Assembly: GCA_024516035.1 (NCBI GenBank)
Contig: CM044963.1
Location: 29,270,014-29,334,013, forward strand
Origin: Bactericera cockerelli
Lineage: Eukaryota; Arthropoda; Insecta; Hemiptera; Triozidae
Direction: 5' to 3'
Length of the DNA: 64,000 nt
In this document: positions 42,211-52,967 of the stretch, in pieces
Position numbering within the stretch: position 1 is the stretch's first letter
Layout: each line of letters opens with the position of its first letter
Program-made: the position numbers and the translations under genes
Notes under the pieces: generated by a model
Told to the model about the DNA's origin: nothing
Seen by the model: only the letters and a program-made list of their open reading frames with translations
Databases searched by the model: none

Positions 42211-42263
42211 AATCGATCAATAAAAATTTCTTGAACTAATTTAAAATGAATTAACAGAATATT

Positions 42264-42363
42264 NNNNNNNNNNNNNNNNNNNNNNNNNNNNNNNNNNNNN
42301 NNNNNNNNNNNNNNNNNNNNNNNNNNNNNNNNNNNNNNNNNNNNNNNNNNNNNNNNNNNNNNN
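42264..42363. other. assembly gap of exactly 100 N
   Basis: One hundred N, the usual placeholder for a scaffold join of unknown size. The two copies of the duplicated locus meet here. Confidence 0.99.
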
Positions 42364-42379
42364 TTTTTTTTTTTTTGGG

Positions 42380-42750
42380 CCCCGTATACAATATACATTT
42401 ATATTATAGACGGGTTTTGGAGTTCCAAAAGGGAAAAGCCCAATTATCTCTCGACCTCTATTTAGATCTAGGTTTTGGGTGACCAGTTGATTCTAATTTG
42501 AATGTACGTCCTGATTTGAAGTAGTCAGGAGGGGGGTTTTACCCTCCATTTGCTGGAATCGTACCAGCTACCCCACATTAACCTCACCCAGCCGGGGTTT
42601 TAGGGCCGGAAATACCAGCCTCACGTGTTTGGGGAACAGATTTTTTTTTTTTTTTTTTGAAAAGTCTGGCTCCAAACCCGGGGAAATCGAACTCGAACTC
42701 GGGGACTACGGGCATTTAGTCACAACCATTACGCCACGGAGGCTGGGAAA
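42380..42750 (-). mobile_element. tRNA-Gly-like SINE, error-rich copy
   Basis: Counterpart of 19405-19752. Extra bases in homopolymers (ACGGGTTTTGGAG, AGCCGGGGTTTTAGGGCC, AAACCCGGGGAAATCG) look like sequencing error rather than evolution, and they end abruptly by about 42750. Confidence 0.8.
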
Positions 42751-42769
42751 AAAAAACATGAATAACATT

Positions 42770-43145
42770 GGAAATATCTCGTTTCTCCTTCGTCCTCTTT
42801 TTTTCTATCCCTCTCTTTTCTCTCTCCCTCCTCCTCATCTTTTTTTACTGTGTCCTCATCTCCCCTTTCTCTTTCTCTCTTCCATAAAAACCATGATTTT
42901 ATAATTATTTTGACTCTTGTCTCTCTCTCTCTCTCAGTTAGCTTAGGAGAGTATTGAAAAACAATTATAAAACAGATAAATTACTATCAAAATCATTTAA
43001 TCACTACAATTTTCTCTCTTTTTTATCTCTCATTCTCTTTATCTATCTATCTCTTTCTCTATCTATCTATATTTTCTCTCTCTCTCTCCTTTTCTCTCTA
43101 TCTCTCTCTGTCTCTATCTCTCTCTCTCCCTCTCTCTTTATGACA
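42770..43145. repeat. CT-rich tracts of copy 2
   Basis: Counterpart of 19795-20150. Confidence 0.9.
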
Positions 43146-43314
43146 CTAACGAGCGTAAAAATGTTTTGTTTTTTTTTATTCGTTCTTTTTTTCGCTCTCT
43201 TTTTTTTCATCCGCAGATGTTTGCACTTGTGGCACTGAGACAAAAAAATCTTGTATTAAAGGAAAGAGAGAGAGGAGAGAGAGAGAGCGAGAAGAGTACT
43301 TTTGGGTTAAAAAT

Positions 43315-43648
43315 ATTTATACGGGGTGTTAACAATTATTTTTATCATATGACTTTCATGATATTACAACAACTCAAACTCTCTTTACTAAATCTACGCT
43401 GAAGTCCCGTTTGAACCTCCGACCTCCAGGTTACAAGTTCACAGCTGCAATAAGAACGTCGGCACCGAGCGAAGATTTGAGTAAATAAAATATAACAATT
43501 TTTGTAATTTTATTCTACATTTATAGACATTTTCAACAATTTCAGCCAAAAGTGGAAAAAATTCACTCGAGGCGCCTAAAAAACCACAAAAAAAAAAACA
43601 AGTATGTCAAGCAAATTTCCCTAATCGTTTGTAACACCCTGTATATGA
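43315..43648. mobile_element. small TIR element with Thr-like SINE fragment, copy 2
   Basis: Counterpart of 20322-20645, with termini TACGGGGTGTTAACAATTA and TTTGTAACACCCTGTATA. Confidence 0.55.
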
Positions 43649-43869
43649 AAATTACAATGTGGTACCCACCGTTTCAAGATCACGTAAAGTCCATTAAACT
43701 TTTGTTTTTGTGAAAATGTTTTTCACTTTAAAAAAAGAGGGTAAAAATACTCATTGCATATATGATCACAGTAAATTTTATAAGTTAGGGAAATAATTTT
43801 TATAATTGTTTATTCTTGAGAGCAGCATCATACCTCATCCAACGTTTAAGCCTGGCCATTCAGAGGGGG

Positions 43870-44195
43870 GATGCAGCCAGCATTGCGGGCTCATTCCCTT
43901 CACAAATTCTCTGAATGAAGTGTTAGTGTTATAGTTCAATAAAAATTTACTGGCCTCGGAAAATTAAAAAAAAAAAAATCTTGACTTTAATGACTGGCTT
44001 TTCCGGCCCTACCCAGGTTGATTGAGGTTAATGTGGTAGCTGGTAGGATTCCCAGCGAAGGAGGGTAACACCCCCGTCCTAATCAGGACGTTAAAACCAA
44101 ATAGATCCAGCCATAAAAAAAAACGTGCTACACCCTGCCAACCTCAACCATGAGGTCTAACCATATGGGATGAAGGCAAGGGAGATAATAATTTA
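43870..44195 (+). mobile_element. central-domain SINE, head missing, copy 2
   Basis: Counterpart of 20825-21170. GGCTTTTCCGGCCCTACCC and GAGGGTAACACCCCCGTCC are intact enough to place it. Confidence 0.75.
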
Positions 44196-44582
44196 TTATT
44201 GACTTTACAAAGTTATTTTTTTTTTACAGGATCATTACAATATTTTGAATAACAATAACATAGTAAATATATAGCTACTTAAAATTAAACAATTAGAATA
44301 ATGATGATACTTATACTATCACACTAAGGTACCTTGAGAACCAGGCACCTTGTTTTGTGATAGATAGTTATTGCTATTATTTTGTTTGATTTTATTTTTA
44401 AGGAATACAATTTAAAACTTGTGATGATACTAGACACCAGGGGCGAGGCATGGCCGGTGCTAAGGAGCTAGGTAACGGCAACACCTCAAGAAGAAAAGGA
44501 ACAAAAAAATCAAGTCCTAGCATGTAAATGCTAGGAAGATACTAATTGCCTCTTTTCCCTTTTGTTACTTCTTCAAAAAGCT

Positions 44583-44588
44583 GTCTCT

Positions 44589-44642
<54 letters not shown>

Positions 44643-44871
44643 CTTTCCTCTCTCTCTCTCTCTGGCCCCCTTTTTCTTTCTCTTTTTTATTATTTTCTCT
44701 TTCTTCCTCTATCGCAAAATAACTCTCTCTCACTCTATTTACCCTCTCATTCTTTCTTCCTCACTCTCTCTCTCTCTCTCTCTGTCTATCTCACACACAT
44801 CAATTTCTCTTCTCATTCTCTTTTATTTCCCTTTCGTTCTTTTTCAATGTCCCCCTAACCCTAGCTCTTTT

Positions 44872-44907
<36 letters not shown>

Positions 44908-44993
44908 ACTCTATCTCTCTCTCTTTCTCTGTCACTCTATCTCTCACTCTCTCTCATTCTATTTTCTTTTTCTCTCTCTCTCTCTTATTTCTG
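44583..44993. repeat. CT-rich tract of copy 2
   Basis: Counterpart of 22316-22735 with a different number of CT units. Confidence 0.92.
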
Positions 44994-45055
44994 TATGTCG
45001 CTTTCAAGGTATTTATATTTCAAGAAAATATACTCCACTTAATTCAATTTTCCAG

Positions 45056-45135
45056 GTCATATTAATTTGAACGAAGAAATCCGTACCATGTGGGATGAAT
45101 TCTTGAGAAGAAAGAGTGGAGGAGTGATGATATAG
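45056..45135 (+). CDS. candidate terminal exon, copy 2
   Basis: Identical to 22797-22876: acceptor TTTTCCAG, then a 25-codon open segment with EEIRTMWDEF and a TAG stop. Identity over this stretch is not informative by itself, because flanking non-coding sequence is also nearly identical. Confidence 0.25.
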
Positions 45136-45197
45136 AAAAAGAGCTAAAGAGAGAGAGAGATAAAAAAGAGAGAGAGAGAAAGAGAGAGAGAAAGAGA

Positions 45198-45230
<33 letters not shown>

Positions 45231-45540
45231 GCAAAGAAAAAGATAGAGATAGAGAGAGAGAGAAAATATAGAGACAGAGAGAGAGATAAAGGGAAAGTCA
45301 AAGAGATTAAAATACTTATTGACAAAAAAAAAAAAAAAATAGAACAATACATATATTATTCAAAGAGGGAAAGACCTAATAATATAAGACAGAGAAAAAA
45401 ATTTCTGATATGGACAGAGAGAGAGACAGGGAGTGACAGGGAGAGAGAGAGAATAAGAGAAAGAGCGAGAGAAAAAGAGAGAAAAAGAGAGAGAAAGAGA
45501 AAGAAAGAGCAAAATGAGACAAGAAAGAAGAGAAACAAAG
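45136..45540. repeat. GA-rich tract of copy 2
   Basis: Counterpart of 22877-23280. Confidence 0.92.
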
Positions 45541-46909
45541 TGAAATATTAGTAAAAGAGAGATGTATTTTTTTTACGTTTTTCAATATTTTTTTAAAATA
45601 TACAACCTGACAAGGAAAACTCAGTTAAATTTACGCTAATAGGGACGGTAACAGACAGACGACACGTTAAACAGACGCAAGGAAATCAAAATAATATTTA
45701 GGAGAAATACAACATTATTTTATAGAAAACTACGAGTTGTATTTCTAGTACACACCTCCTCTAGACCACACTCAGAATCTCAGATGCTCATATTCGTCTA
45801 ATCGAATTTAAATATGTATCATACACTCATACAGATAATAACCTGTTCCAGAATCACTCTCCACTCTCAAAATCCCCGAATCTCCGTTTCAACCGTCACA
45901 CAAAGTATTGAAAGCTTGAACGTTTAAATCAACCAATCAGAGTTCGTTACGTGTGACAGTTAGAAGGGAGATCATAAGAGAGTGTAGAGTTATTTTGGAA
46001 ATAAGCTAAAGGACAACATAACCTTTCATTCAACACCCCACTCGATGGGTTTGAAAACCCAATAAACCAAACGGCCCCCTATCGGTCCTTTTTCTAGATT
46101 TCCCACCCCCCCCCCCACCTGCCTTCTCCTCCTCCCCCTCTTTCACCTCCTTTTTCTCCCCCTCCTCTTCTTCCCCCTCCCTCAGTCAGAACAAAGAACA
46201 CCTCATGCTATTTCTCTCCTCCGAAACATTTTCTCAAGACTAGGTGGAGGTGACAATGGATGTGCACTCTAAACAGCCGGATGATGTGTGATGGTCACTC
46301 TCTGTGGAAGAGAAGAAAATGGATGAGACACGATGAGATGGAGGAGAAGGAGAATGGATAAGGCATAAAGAAGTGTGAGAATGAAGAAGGAGAGAGAGAA
46401 AGTGGGTTTTTTTTTAAAGGATATTCCTTCTGGCACGTGTTATTTTTTAAGATTTTCAAAATCCGTTATCCCAAATCAAAAGTTCGAGTGTTTTTTTTAA
46501 AGAACATAACATTATTTACAAAAATTACAATTGAAAACAATAATACTAATGTTCGCTATTATACTTATAAATGGTTTTACAAATGTTAATAATAATAACA
46601 CTCTTTAGTATAAGATGACCAGTCAGGACATTACTATGATCTTCTTGTTCATTCTTTATTTATTTATTTTTCTAACTATTTTATATAAGAATATAAACTG
46701 TTATAAAAAACTATTTTATACAAACTATTTTATATTCAAAGATAAATATAATAATAATAATAATATATATTGGTACATTTACGTATGTACTTCATATCTT
46801 GAAATGGCACAAGAAATACAAGAAGTTATGAAGTCAAATAAACTTTATGAAGTCAAATAAAAACAAATCAGATTGACTTCACAACTATTTAACAACCAAA
46901 ATAAGAAAA

Positions 46910-47098
46910 GATACAAAGATGAGAAAAACAAAATAAGATATAAAGAGAAAGAAATATGGAAAGAAAAAATGAGAGAAAAAGAGACAGAGAAAGAGAAAGG
47001 CACAGAGAGAGAGAAAGACACAGAAATAGAGAAAGAGAGAGAGAGAGAGAAAAAAAGAGAAAGACACAGAAAAAGAGAAAGTGAAAGAGAAATATAGA
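46910..47098. repeat. GA-rich tract of copy 2
   Basis: Counterpart of 24640-24905 but with GACACAGAGAAAG-type units instead. Confidence 0.85.
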
Positions 47099-47218
47099 GT
47101 GTGCATTTATTCCAAATATTTTAATAACCTACAGCCGCCACGTTTTTGATAGAATTTCTTCAATTACCAACCCCTTGAACGAAAGAATATCCCTACAATA
47201 ATAAACAACGTAAAAAAC

Positions 47219-47513
47219 GTAGTAGACAAACCTGTGGAAGTGTGGACAGTGGGAAAAACGGTTATTAATCACAGAGAATGGGAAAATGTATCTACAGAAG
47301 CAACTACAGGGTGACTGAGGTAAAATGTGGAGGAGGTGAGAGTAAAATATACAGGGTGGACCAAATGGAAGTAGTAGACAAACCTGTGGAAGTATAGACA
47401 GTAAAAAGACGGGTATTTATCACAGAGAATGGGAAAATGTATCTACAGAAGCAAATACAGGCTGATTGAGTGAGATTGTGAAGGAGGTGAGAGTAAAATA
47501 TACAGGGTGGACC
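47219..47513. repeat. 145-bp tandem duplication private to copy 2
   Basis: AGTAGACAAACCTGTGGAAG starts at about 47221 and again at about 47372. Both units end with AAAATATACAGGGTGGACCA. Copy 1 has one unit (about 25028-25172). Confidence 0.88.
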
Positions 47514-47573
47514 AGTAAATAAAGTACGACGTCATCATCATTGTGTAACTTCATCGATCTCCACTGTTGCCAT

Positions 47574-47625
47574 AGCGCTCGAATAGCTCAGTGGTTAAGC
47601 ACTCGCTTGCCATGCGGAAGGCGGG
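47574..47625 (+). pseudogene. truncated tRNA-Gly-like sequence
   Basis: ATAGCTCAGTGGTTAAGCAC, TCGCTTGCCATGCGGAAGG, then the sequence jumps to CTTGAAAGCTACGAAATA. The B box and the following roughly 250 bp of copy 1 are deleted. Confidence 0.65.
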
Positions 47626-48009
47626 ACCTTGAAAGCTACGAAATAAAAAAGGCTATGAAACGCTCATCTTAAAAAATAATTGTAATAACAAGCGTTGGAA
47701 TGTTCTCAATATAATATATTCAAAATAATAAGGGGAAATATTATTCCAATACATCTATTGGCTCGCCAGCTCCAATAATTGTTGATTTAATATGAAACAG
47801 TTTCAGTATAATGAGTATAAATAGAACACTCATCTTTTGTATATAAAAAAAATGTGCTGTATTAACTAGAGGTGCTGTACAATGTACCTACATACTCAAT
47901 TATTTCATTTTTACAAGGAGACTAAGCATTCATACAAGGGCCCCCCAAACTATGTAAATCATAATTTGTATTGTTATCTTTTACAAGGACATTGGAAATA
48001 CATCTCATT

Positions 48010-48172
48010 TGTAACCGACCTCAGTAGCTTCATCGATAAGGCGGCGGACTTGTAACCTGGAGGTCGGTGGTTCAAGTCCGGGTTTCAGCGTAAATTTAGT
48101 AAAGCGAGTTTGAGTAGTTGTGACATCACGAAAGTGATCAACACAAATATGATAACCTAATAATTTCACCTA
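48010..48172 (+). mobile_element. tRNA-Thr-like SINE with TSD, private to copy 2
   Basis: Complete head (ACCGACCTCAGTAGCTTC, GGCGGACTTGTAACCTGG, GGTGGTTCAAGTCCGGG) and body (AGTAAAGCGAGTTTGAGTAG, TGACATCACGAAAGTGATC). A 13-bp duplication aatacatctyatt lies at 47997-48009 and 48173-48185. Copy 1 has no SINE at the matching place (about 25745-25760). The anticodon loop CTTGTAA (TGT) points to tRNA-Thr as the source. Confidence 0.93.
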
Positions 48173-48342
48173 AATACATCTTATTAGTATTTTTATGCAT
48201 AAAAAACACAATACACCACACAACAGGACACATTCTTCTGGGCATTCAGAGGGGTTAATATCGCATCAACTCTGCCACCACCATAATAATAATAATTATA
48301 ATAATAATAATAAACCCTCAGGGGTGGCTGTTCTTCTAACAG

Positions 48343-48910
48343 TCGCACGGGAAATGGCGCTCCCGAGGCACCCGAGCAAGTAGGTGATGATCCCTGGAGG
48401 TCACTATGTGATGTCCCAGGAATTAGGGAAGGCCTAACATCGTGCCTCCTGAACATCCCTGCGAATCCAAGGGAGACTGAATCCTCAGTCTTTGAGGACT
48501 GGCGACCTCAGGACCCGAGCTGGTAGTTGGTAATCCCTGGATGGTTACATAATATGAACTAGTAACGTCCCAGGAAGTAATGAGGCGAAACACAACTCCA
48601 CATGAATATCAACTGCGATGTCTAGCTGTAAGACTTCAAAATAACACAATATCAGCCTGTCAAGCCGAAGACATTAAAATAAATCAGTGGCCACCTCCTA
48701 TATCGTACTTCATGGACCTGTCGGAGAAAAAATGAAACCATACGATATAGAAAGGAACGTTACAAGGCAAAGTATCGAAAATCAAACCAGCCAAAATCCT
48801 CAGGGACAGTTGTTTTATCAACTGTACGGGGTGTGGCGACCCCGAGGCGCTCGAGCAAGTAATGGGTGTACCTGGCTGGTTACTAATGTAACGTCCCAGG
48901 AAAGTAATGC
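48343..48910 (+). repeat. three diverged repeats in the R4 5' UTR
   Basis: GGCGCTCCCGAGGCACCCGAGCAAGTA (about 48355), GGCGACCTCAGGACCCGAGCTGGTAG (about 48501) and GGCGACCCCGAGGCGCTCGAGCAAGTA (about 48835) are each followed 40-50 bp later by TCCCAGGAA. This recurs as an about 80-bp module, GC-rich and fold-prone, within an AT-rich region. Confidence 0.7.
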
Positions 48911-48991
48911 TGCAGCATATCTAAGCAGCATGAACACTTAATGCGATCCCCTGTGCAATACGGGCTTGCTACCCATGTACAGTGTAAAGGC

Positions 48992-49447
48992 TAGCACCTA
49001 AAAGTAACAATAGCCAAGCCTCGGATACACCGGACCAAGAGGCTGACTCCGGTGTACAGATAGAGCCTCCAGCAGATCAAGGAGTTCGTGGTGGTACTCC
49101 TCTGCTGCACCATACCACCGCACCCGGAAATCCCAACACTGAAAGTAGCAACATAAGATCAGCACGAGCTACAACTGCTGCAAGTGTTTCTCTTGAACAT
49201 ATTCAAGAGACCACCCAAGCAGGAAAACCTAGACAACGTATTAAATGGACTACACAAATGAATAAAGATGTAATACGTTTCTATATGATCAGTACAAATC
49301 TAAAATCAAACCTTACAGCCTATCGTAGTAGAATGCATGAACTGTTTGTTGCAGAATACCCAGAACTAGAATCCAGAGTAAATATCCAAAACCTAGTAGA
49401 TAGAAGACGAGCCATCACAACTAAGAAAATGAATGATATCATCAGCT
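48992..49447 (+). pseudogene. R4 ORF, N-terminal part
   Basis: Open from about 48992; the first ATG is at 49258, so the natural start may lie upstream in a non-ATG or mutated codon. After a Ser/Thr/Pro-rich leader come RQRIKWTTQMNKDVIRFY, YRSRMHELF and NLVDRRRAI. This is the Trp-containing, Myb-like N-terminal region usual in R4-type proteins. The frame is lost near 49440, where the next segment resumes in another frame. Confidence 0.75.
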
Positions 49448-50421
49448 GAAATAGAAGAAATAAAAATAGATATAGAAATATTAAATAGAGCGAGAGAAGG
49501 ACCAACAAACCCAGAAATGACACAAAATCATCCCAGTACTCAACCAGAACTTAACACCGATCGAAGAAACCCTGATCAGGATCAGGAATCTAGCCAGCAA
49601 ACATCAATTAGAACCAATGCAGAATTCGGCACAAACCAAATTAGAGAACAAGATAATGAAAACACCGAAATAGATAACAACTCAAAAACTGCTGAATCAC
49701 ACTTTAGAAGTGCAATGACTGAATTTTCTAGAACTGATCCCAACAAAAGACAGGAGATACTGAAGATTAGACCTAACAAACAATCTGACTCAATAATTAA
49801 ACACTTAAACGAAAACGTAATCCCAACAATAGCAAGAGAAACAAATACACTTGAAGAAGTCCATCTCTTAATATACTGTGTAGCAACAGCAACTGTTAGA
49901 ACTTTGAACTTGAACACAAATAAAACCAATGATGACACCCCAAAGAAAAAAACAAAAGCGAAATGGATGGAAAGGTTAGAAAAAGAATAAGTGAAATAAG
50001 AATGAAACTGGGAAGACTTCATCAATACAAAAGAGGAAACATGAAAAATATAAAGAAAATTACAGATATCATAAGACCGATGAGCATTCAAGAGCTAACT
50101 CCCCACAAATTAACTGATACAATTGACACTCTAACACAAAAACTTGCCGTCTATGCCAAAAGACTCAAAAGATACACGAGATGTAGTGAAAGAAAACAAC
50201 AAAATCGAGCTTTTGAATCCAATCAAAAAGTATTTTACAGAAACCTTGAAAAAAGAAAGAAACAAACGAACACCAACTCCCACAGACAAATGAAATCACA
50301 GAATTCTGGGCAAAAATTTGGGAAGAACCAATCCAACACAACAAAGACTCCAGTATTATCAAAGAAGAAAAAGCAAGAATGTGAAACATACCAGACATGG
50401 AACAAACCAACATTAATTTAG
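49433..50421 (+). pseudogene. R4 ORF, linker region in two frames
   Basis: 49433-49990 is open but of low complexity (Asn, Thr, Glu, Gln). The frame changes near 49975 and again near 50295. EFWAKIWEEPIQHNKD and IIKEEKARM, typical of the stretch just before the RT, are seen in the third frame and followed by a TGA at about 50380. At least three frameshifts or stops make the gene non-functional. Confidence 0.75.
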
Positions 50422-52043
50422 AAGATATCAATACAGCTATAAAAAAAACTGCAAACTGGAAGGCCCCTGGATTAGATTACGTTCATAACTACTGGCTAAA
50501 GAAAACAACTGGAGTACATGAAAGACTAGCATACCACTTCAATGAAATACTACATGGACGAGAACATCTACCTACTTTTCTAACCCAAGGAAGAACTTTT
50601 TTACTACCAAAAGAAGCATATACCAGTGACCCATCCAAATACAGACCAATAACCTGTCTCAGCACAACATACAAAATATTAACATCAATAATAAGTAGCA
50701 AAATATATGATCACCTACATACACATAATATTATGACTGAAGAACAAAAAGGTTGTTACAAAAAATCTCAAGGATGCAAAGATCAGGTAACAATCGATAC
50801 AGTGATTACACAGCAAGCAATAAAGAAGAAGAGAAACCTATCAATGGCATTTATAGACTACAAAAAAGCCTTCGACTCTATTCCCCATTCATTCCTAATT
50901 GAAATATTACAAATTTATAAAATAGACAACAATTTGATTAAAATGATACAGGAAGCTATGAAAACCTGGTCAACCACAGTCACTTTAACTGATGGCAAGA
51001 AAAAGCTCAACACCCGACTAATAAATATAAAGAGAGGAATATATCAGGGAGACTCTTTGAGTGCCTTGTGGTTTTGCATAGGATTGAATCCATTGAGCCA
51101 AACCCTTAATGATACGTCTTATGGTTTTAAAATCAAAACTGAATCCAAAGAATATGTCATAAACCATTTACTGTACATGGATGACTTAAAGCTATATGGA
51201 AATAACAAAACACAAATGGAAAAACTTGTCAACATCACTGAAAAATACAGCTCTGACATCAGAATGGAGTTTGGCCTCAATAAATGCAAAACAATCAACC
51301 TGACTAATGGAACCCTTAGCAATACAGAAGGTATTATAACAAGTGAAAAACAGCTAATAGAATCCTTAAATGAAACAGAAAGTTATAAATACTTGGGATT
51401 TTTACAACTAAAGGGCATCAAACAGAAAGAAATCAAAGAATCAATTCTCAATAAATTTACAAGAAGACTAAACCTGATACTCAAGACAAAGTTAAACACA
51501 TTTAACAAAATAAAGGCGATAAACACATATGCCATGCCCATTCTACTTTACTCATTTGGGATTATAAACTGGACTAATACTGACCTAGATGACCTAGAAC
51601 GAAAAACACGAGTATCACTTACCAAAAATAGAATGAGACACCCTAAGGCAGCTATTGAAAGAACAAGTATACCAAAAGAACTAGGTGGTTTAGGAATAAT
51701 GAACATAAAAAGCTCTTACCAAATACAAATTGATCGGTTGAGAAAATACTTCCACAGTAAGCAAAACATCATGATGTACAAAATTATCAATTTAGCCGAT
51801 AACTATACACCCTTGAACCTTCAAAACCGAAACATAGAAACAGAAAGTAATAATACCACTGAATTGATTGATCAATGGAAAAGAAAATCACTCCATGGAA
51901 CTCACCCGCATGAGCTGGCACTGGAACATGTCGATCTGAAAGCATCAAACATATGGTTAAAAAGAGGAATTCTACATGGAGAAACAACAGGGTTTATGAT
52001 GGCTATCCAGGACAGAGTCATTGCCACCAGAAATTACAAAAAA
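50397..52043 (+). pseudogene. R4 ORF, reverse transcriptase domain
   Basis: Open for about 549 codons. Motifs: WKAPGLDYVHNYW (about residues 20-32), YRPITCLSTTYKIL (about 81-94), AFIDYKKAFDSIPHS (first catalytic Asp, about 157-171), GIYQGDSLSALWFCIGLNPL (about 211-230), LLYMDDLKLYG (catalytic YMDD, about 255-265), then YLGFLQLKG. GDSLS..FC..LNPLS with YMDDLKLYG is the R4/Dong wording and separates it from the R1 element at 36622-38206. The segment is cut at 52043 by a Helitron. Confidence 0.92.
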
Positions 52044-52291
52044 TCTTAATATATAAATGTCAAAGACACTCACTGACCACTGACCACTGACCACTGACTG
52101 ATCATCGCTCTACAGCCCAAACCGTAAGTCCTAGGAAGCTGAAATTTGGTAGGTAGCTTTGTCTTATAGTCTAGATGTGCAATAAGACGGGATTTTTCGA
52201 AACTCCCACTACAACACCTGCCATTGGCGAAAAAGGATTTTTTGCTTTCACGGCCATGCCTCGGCCCGCAAAGCGGGCGACAGCCCGCTAG
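52044..52291 (+). mobile_element. non-autonomous Helitron copy 3, inside R4
   Basis: 5' TCTTAATATATAAATG and 3' hairpin GCCCGCAAAGCGGGC, then CAGCCCGCTAG, inserted between host A and T. These are the TC..CTAG ends, A/T target and 3' hairpin expected for a Helitron. At 248 bp it has no coding capacity. A short direct repeat (GACCACT)n follows the 5' end. Confidence 0.93.
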
Positions 52292-52900
52292 TATATTATA
52301 AAAGACATAAACACAACTGATACCTGTCGAAGATGTGGCAAAGGAGGCGAAACCATCGAACATATCACAGGGGCTTGCTCAAGTCTAGCGCCAACAGATT
52401 ACACCAAAAGACATAACAATGTTGCGAAAATCATATTTCTAGACATAGCAAACAAGCTAAAATTGGACAACCTAAACTGCCCCTACTACAAATATGATCC
52501 TCCCCCAGTACTTGAAAACCAAAACTATAGATTGTACTGGGACAAAAACATATTAACTGATATCACCATAGCCTCAAATAGACCTGACATAGTCCTATAC
52601 AACAAAGTAACCAAGAAAGTAGAACTTATTGACGTTGCTATACCCCTAAATAAAAATCTACAAGAAACCTACAGTAGAAAAATAAGCAAATACATGGAAC
52701 TGGCGATAGAAATAAAGCAACTCTGGAATCTAGAAGAAGTAAAGATAAGACCAATAATACTATCAACAACTGGGATCATAACACATGCAACAATAAAGCA
52801 GCTCAAATATTTAAAAATCGAATACCTTTTACCGAAACTACAGCACTCTGTGATTCTAGACACATGTCACATTGTTCGAAAGTTCACAAACCAAGAATAA
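52292..52900 (+). pseudogene. R4 ORF, CCHC knuckle and restriction-like endonuclease
   Basis: After the Helitron the host frame resumes in phase. CRRCGKGGETIEHITGAC is the CCHC knuckle, followed by RHN. Then NRPDIVLYNKVTKKVELIDV contains the PD..(D/E)xK-like core (RPD and LIDVAIP) of the restriction-like endonuclease in R2/R4-type elements. The protein ends with a TAA at 52898-52900. The phase is unaffected by exact removal of the Helitron, so that insertion, not a frameshift, is what breaks this part. Confidence 0.9.
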
Positions 52901-52932
52901 AATCATCTCCATCAGTACTGACAAAATAAGAA

Positions 52933-52967
52933 GCCTATACTCTTGTACGAATGTACCGAGTATAGGC
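52933..52967 (+). promoter_or_regulatory. R4 3' UTR stem-loop
   Basis: GCCTATACTC pairs with GAGTATAGGC (10 bp). Inside, GTAC pairs with GTAC around a GAAT loop. It lies 33 bases after the stop codon. Non-LTR RTs often recognise a 3' UTR hairpin to start reverse transcription; that role is inferred here. Confidence 0.7.

Larger units (their letters stand above)
19385..42263. repeat. duplicated locus, copy 1
   Basis: Collinear and near-identical to 42364-58634, in the same orientation. Both begin in CGTATACAATATACATTTA. Copy 1 stops at the N gap at GAATTAACAGAATATT, and the same bases end the match in copy 2 at 58634. Copy 1 is longer because of four insertions: 21310-22025, 26443-27599, 28334-35613 and 35852-38206. 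Confidence 0.93.

Noticed and set aside
42186..42398. Open frame spanning the assembly gap
   Set aside because: Nearly half of it is N; not a feature.
48313..48420. HDV-like ribozyme at the R4 5' end
   Set aside because: Hairpins are present and GGGUG/CACCC can pair, but I could not arrange them as the nested double pseudoknot required.
48687..48941. 84-aa frame as a separate R4 gag-like protein
   Set aside because: It lies across the 5' UTR repeats, lacks a zinc knuckle, and R4-clade elements normally have one ORF.
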